DNA of 64,000 nt from Asterias rubens. Lineage: Eukaryota; Echinodermata; Asteroidea; Forcipulatida; Asteriidae. Numbering within the stretch: position 1 is the stretch's first letter; every line of letters begins with the position of its first letter. The translations under genes were made by a program, and so were the position numbers. The stretch covers positions 20,459,680 to 20,523,679 of the forward strand of contig NC_047067.1 of assembly GCF_902459465.1 (NCBI RefSeq). The letters run 5' to 3'. Of the stretch, positions 60,553-64,000 are shown piece by piece. Below the pieces are notes generated by a model. The model saw only the letters and a program-made list of their open reading frames with translations, was not told where the DNA came from and made no database searches.

Positions 60553-61888
60553 AGTTGGTCTCCACAGAGTGTTTCTTGAGGCATTCTGCTCAGAGGGTAG
60601 TATTTCATAATTAGAGACTTCCTTTTGTCCAGCTGATGCTCAATTGCTGTCCAGACAGATAACTAGTTTTTTACTGAAAGAGTGATACATTTTCTTGATT
60701 CCTTTTACAGAAATCTCAAAACTAGGAAGAATTGTAAGCTAAAGTTATTTATTATATTTTTCTGGAGCCTAAATACCATAGTGGCTTGTTCCTATGGCGA
60801 CTGCAATCACAAATGGCGGGAAGATTTGACAAATTCTACATGACAATAAAGGTCAATGGAGAGGCATGACCAGAATACAATATTTTATTTCTCAAGAAAT
60901 TTTCACTGAGAAAAATCAGCAAAATGAGTCATGTGTGGGCGTATGGTGATTATTCATACAGATGTGAATGACCCCGATAGGTTTTGTTGTTGTTCAGAAG
61001 TCCTTCTTAGAGAAGAATAGTTAGGTTATTTTTGCAAGTTGTTTTTGGTTTCCTTTCTCAGTATAAGAAGTATAGTACAACTATATGATTACCTTGAAGA
61101 TTTTGTGTTAGAGCATAATAAGTAACAAAAAATGTCTTTGGAATTTCCATATAATTAAAAATCCTTTATATTGGTCATTATATGTACAAGTTATTGCTCT
61201 TTGTTTCCTTTATGTTCGGTGTAATTATATTCAGACCACTGTAATCATACTGCTTAAAGAAGTCAAATTTAGACACAAACAAATGTTTGTTTTCTCTCGG
61301 CCATTTTATGATATTTTTAGTGCCACACAAAATACTTTTGTTTTCTTAAAGACAAGATATAAATATTTATTAATCACAATTTAATAAGAAGTATAATCTG
61401 AAGTAAGGCCAATCAAAGCTTGGGGAGCATCATTGTATAATACAATCTAATGGTTTTTGTAAGATAAATCTTGGAGATTGAATAAAAGTGTTCATACTGT
61501 TGCCAAATGCAATCTTTCTGATGTGAATAATTAGAAATCTTTATGCCGATTTTGCCATCGGTGCTGCATACTCTTCAGTAAGGTTTAAGTCACAATAGAC
61601 AGAGTAATGGCAATAGTGTAAGTTGTTTTGATACCATGTTTAAAGGTGCCTAAAAATGCCTGCTATATATTTACAAGTTGCATCTGAAGTTTGATGTTTA
61701 AAACCCTGCAAGATAGTGATTTCAACCACATCTCTGGTCCAAAGAAAGCACTGATCCCTTGCAATGGACATCACCAGATAATGTTGTACTGTTATGTATC
61801 GCAAAATTAACATCTGCATCTATAATAAGAAGTCAATTTGTGTTGTACAATAATACAACGATGAGCAATCAGTCCGATATAGGATCTC
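60553..61888 (+). other. DNA2 3' UTR and convergent intergenic DNA
   Basis: No coding exon is supported. The AATAAA at 61481-61486 is the best polyadenylation candidate for DNA2, giving a 3' UTR of about 0.95 kb. The fifth lectin ends at 61889 on the other strand, and its 3' UTR may overlap that of DNA2. Confidence 0.55.
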
Positions 61889-62614
61889 TTACTCACTCAT
61901 TTCATAGTAGACACAGTTCTCCATCACGTTATTTCCAGCATTAACCTGTGAGATGGTCACGTTGTTGAGTTGACACATCTTCCCAGACAGGTTGAAGGAG
62001 CGGCAGTTTGGATCCTTGGAGCAAGCCAGGCAGCACTGTATGGGGTTCTTGATGATGGTTTCCTTGAAGGTGTGGCCAAGCAGACAGTAGGGTGTGGTTT
62101 GATGATCATAGCTTGCTGGGTTGACACTGAAGGAGCGTCTTGGTGGGGTACACGTTTTTCTCTCGCATATGAAACTTCGCTTTAGTTGACATCCTAACAG
62201 AGCCCACTGACCATGTTTGTACTTAAGACAACAACAGTTTGTAGCATTGAAATCTTGTCCATCTTGCATATTCTTGTAGTCATGCTGACCACCATCAAAG
62301 AATACCAACCCATCACTGGCAGAGTTCATGCAGCCCAGCCATACATTGCGATAGTCAAAAGATTGATCTTGAATTAGCTCTAAATGCAAGGAATGCATGA
62401 ATTGATCTTCGGATTGCGAGTTTGCTATGCCAAGCTGACTATCTACATTGTGGCATGCCTGACGAGCTTCAGACCACCGTAGTGGCCCGTCGATAACCAT
62501 CTTGTAGCAAGACTGATCAAACTGCCTCCAGCCTAACGGACAACCACTTTCTACAATGATGGATCTACCAAACATCAACAGCAGAAATCCGCCAGTCAGA
62601 GTTATCAGATGCAT
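61889..62614 (-). CDS. Secreted C-type lectin-like + PAN protein 5
   Basis: A single coding exon of 241 residues. Signal peptide MHLITLTGGFLLLMFGRSII. The CTLD has CPLGWRQFDQSCYKM, RQACHNVDSQLGIANS, EDQFMHSL, NVWLGC, a CCC run (NCCCLKY, as in paralogue 3) and FICE. No EPN/QPD or WND. The PAN module is nearly identical to that of paralogue 3 ([28 protein letters not shown]). The C-terminus is NCVYYEMSE. It lies outside DNA2, tail-to-tail with it, and shares orientation with the four nested paralogues. Confidence 0.87.
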   Translation of the reverse strand: MHLITLTGGFLLLMFGRSIIVESGCPLGWRQFDQSCYKMVIDGPLRWSEARQACHNVDSQLGIANSQSEDQFMHSLHLELIQDQSFDYRNVWLGCMNSASDGLVFFDGGQHDYKNMQDGQDFNATNCCCLKYKHGQWALLGCQLKRSFICERKTCTPPRRSFSVNPASYDHQTTPYCLLGHTFKETIIKNPIQCCLACSKDPNCRSFNLSGKMCQLNNVTISQVNAGNNVMENCVYYEMSE

Positions 62615-62689
62615 GGTGTACTGTTCAAGTTACCCACAGAATCGGATCAGAGTTAGACTAGGGTCTTAACAGAACTAAGACAAGTTGGT

Positions 62690-62697
62690 TTTATAAA
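62690..62697 (-). promoter_or_regulatory. TATA box of lectin gene 5
   Basis: TTTATAAA lies about 76 bp upstream of the lectin 5 start codon on the minus strand, a suitable position for a core promoter with a short 5' UTR. Confidence 0.5.
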
Positions 62698-64000
62698 CGC
62701 GATAGATAATTTGCAGCATCCAAGCAAGACCAAAACAACTGTTGTGTAGATGTTGCACATGCAAAGAATGAGTGTACTGTAGTGATGAATATGTTGGTTC
62801 TCTACTTGCGTTTTTATATTTTCCTGTCAGAAATATCCCATTGACTATTTACTGTTAAGTTTGCTGGTAATCTGCCCATTAGTCTTACCGTCCATATCAC
62901 TCATAAATATTAAATATTCATCAAAGCCATTAAATATTCAACAATGCCATTTATAAAAGGTCACTTTACCAGACTGGGGGAGTTTTTCTCTGACAACAAA
63001 AGCAGATGTCAATAATTTCTGTTCACATGTTTCTTCAAGCCTATGGATTATGGTACAAGGTACTTCTTAGTGTTCGACAAGATATTGATATTGATATCAA
63101 CCCTAACAATAATACACAATTGCTGTACTCGCTCACCTTTGTCTTTTTATTCAAAAAGTGCATTCAAAGGTGAGCGATCCATTAATATTCACCGATGACC
63201 GTTAATGTAGAATGGTTTATTGTAAATAAATAATAATATTCATTCTGATTAAATGAGCCATCAAACAAGCATTTACAACAATTGTCATTGTTTTTCTTTT
63301 AAAATGGAGAACTACTTGTTGAAGTGTTTTTTGTTTGGGGGGGGCACACCTTGAAAGTTACAGGTGCAGTGAGTGGGCTCTTCCGATCATTGTTCTTTTG
63401 TTCCCTAAACTGATAACTAGTTTAAATTTTTGAATCTATTTTACATACTTTTGAGAAATTAAATACCATCTGTATAACAACTACAATAATGTTTTATTAC
63501 CTTCAATTACAAATTAATTAATATAAGTCATAAATAAACAAAAGTGATAAACATCCAAAAGTTACTAACTCTGAACAAGATAATAAATATATAAGAAACT
63601 ATAATAAATAGTGATAATAAATTAATAAAGTTTTCTCTTTGTAAATATTTCAAACAATTACAACACCCCTCGGTTAAAATGTTGGAATTTTAAAAAGTTT
63701 AAATGGAAAAGGTTTTTACAAACTTTAAAAATTAATTTCATATAGTTTATGTTAACTTGTGTCTTCCTACTTCTAGTTATTCTACTATCCCTCAATCAAA
63801 TAAAATACTTTGAAAAATAGTTTTACAAATTAACTTGATTTACTTTAAAACACTAAAGATCACCGAAATGTTCTTACTGCACCGTTAACTGCTTACTGGA
63901 GAACTGACCTGCAGCCAAAATTGAATTTTACAAAACTTTACGCATCTGGGCAAGTCCACTTGCGCAACGTTTATGGCATAAGTTGCGCCATAAACGTTGC
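62698..64000. other. Right flank, no gene seen
   Basis: AT-rich DNA with short unconnected frames. A short inverted repeat (ACTTGCGCAACGTTTATGGC and its partner GCCATAAACGTTGC) lies at the window edge (63959-64000) and may be the end of another element. Nothing else is supported. Confidence 0.5.

Overview
The window is animal genomic DNA: AT-rich, with long intron-split genes, GT-AG introns, intronic minisatellites, MITEs, tRNA-derived SINE fragments and a small tRNA-Leu group. Several short inverted-repeat elements (60081-60439, 16911-17101, 29577-29695) look like families I remember from sea star genomes. Together with the expanded secreted C-type lectins, this suggests an invertebrate deuterostome, most likely an echinoderm and perhaps an asteroid. 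That assignment is from memory and was not checked.

Layout. 1-2,924: minus-strand exons of an unidentified gene, only partly resolved. 2,925-12,471: mostly intergenic, with a run of three tRNA-Leu-like loci at 11.4-11.85 kb. 12,472-22,596: complete ARP3 (ACTR3) gene, + strand, 12 coding exons, 418 codons plus stop. Its intron 8 holds a 2-kb minisatellite with a 66-bp period. 25,250-26,457: three-exon minus-strand gene for a 192-residue protein with two CxxC pairs. 26,777-27,708 (5' exon perhaps near 28.2 kb): minus-strand gene for a small single-pass membrane protein. It is divergent from DNA2 across a GC-richer interval. 29,058-60,552: complete DNA2 helicase/nuclease gene, + strand, 30 coding exons. 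The exons chain in frame to 1,829 codons including the stop. The last intron is a U12-type AT-AC intron.

Nested inside the 8.6-kb DNA2 intron 15, on the opposite strand, are four intact single-coding-exon genes for secreted C-type lectin-like domain plus PAN/apple proteins, with at least two PAN remnants. A fifth paralogue lies tail-to-tail with DNA2 at 61,889-62,614.

The genes form no single pathway. ARP3 nucleates branched actin as part of the Arp2/3 complex. DNA2 processes flaps and resects DNA ends; this copy has an N-terminal PCNA-binding motif and an extension of about 800 residues. The lectins look like a locally duplicating family of the innate-recognition type. Their CTLDs have diverged and lack the canonical calcium/sugar motifs, while their PAN modules are nearly identical.

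The most unusual feature is a 61-bp tandem array at 56,087-57,495. It starts across the donor of DNA2 exon 28 and repeats a donor, a pyrimidine tract, an acceptor and a frame-preserving 15-nt block about 23 times.
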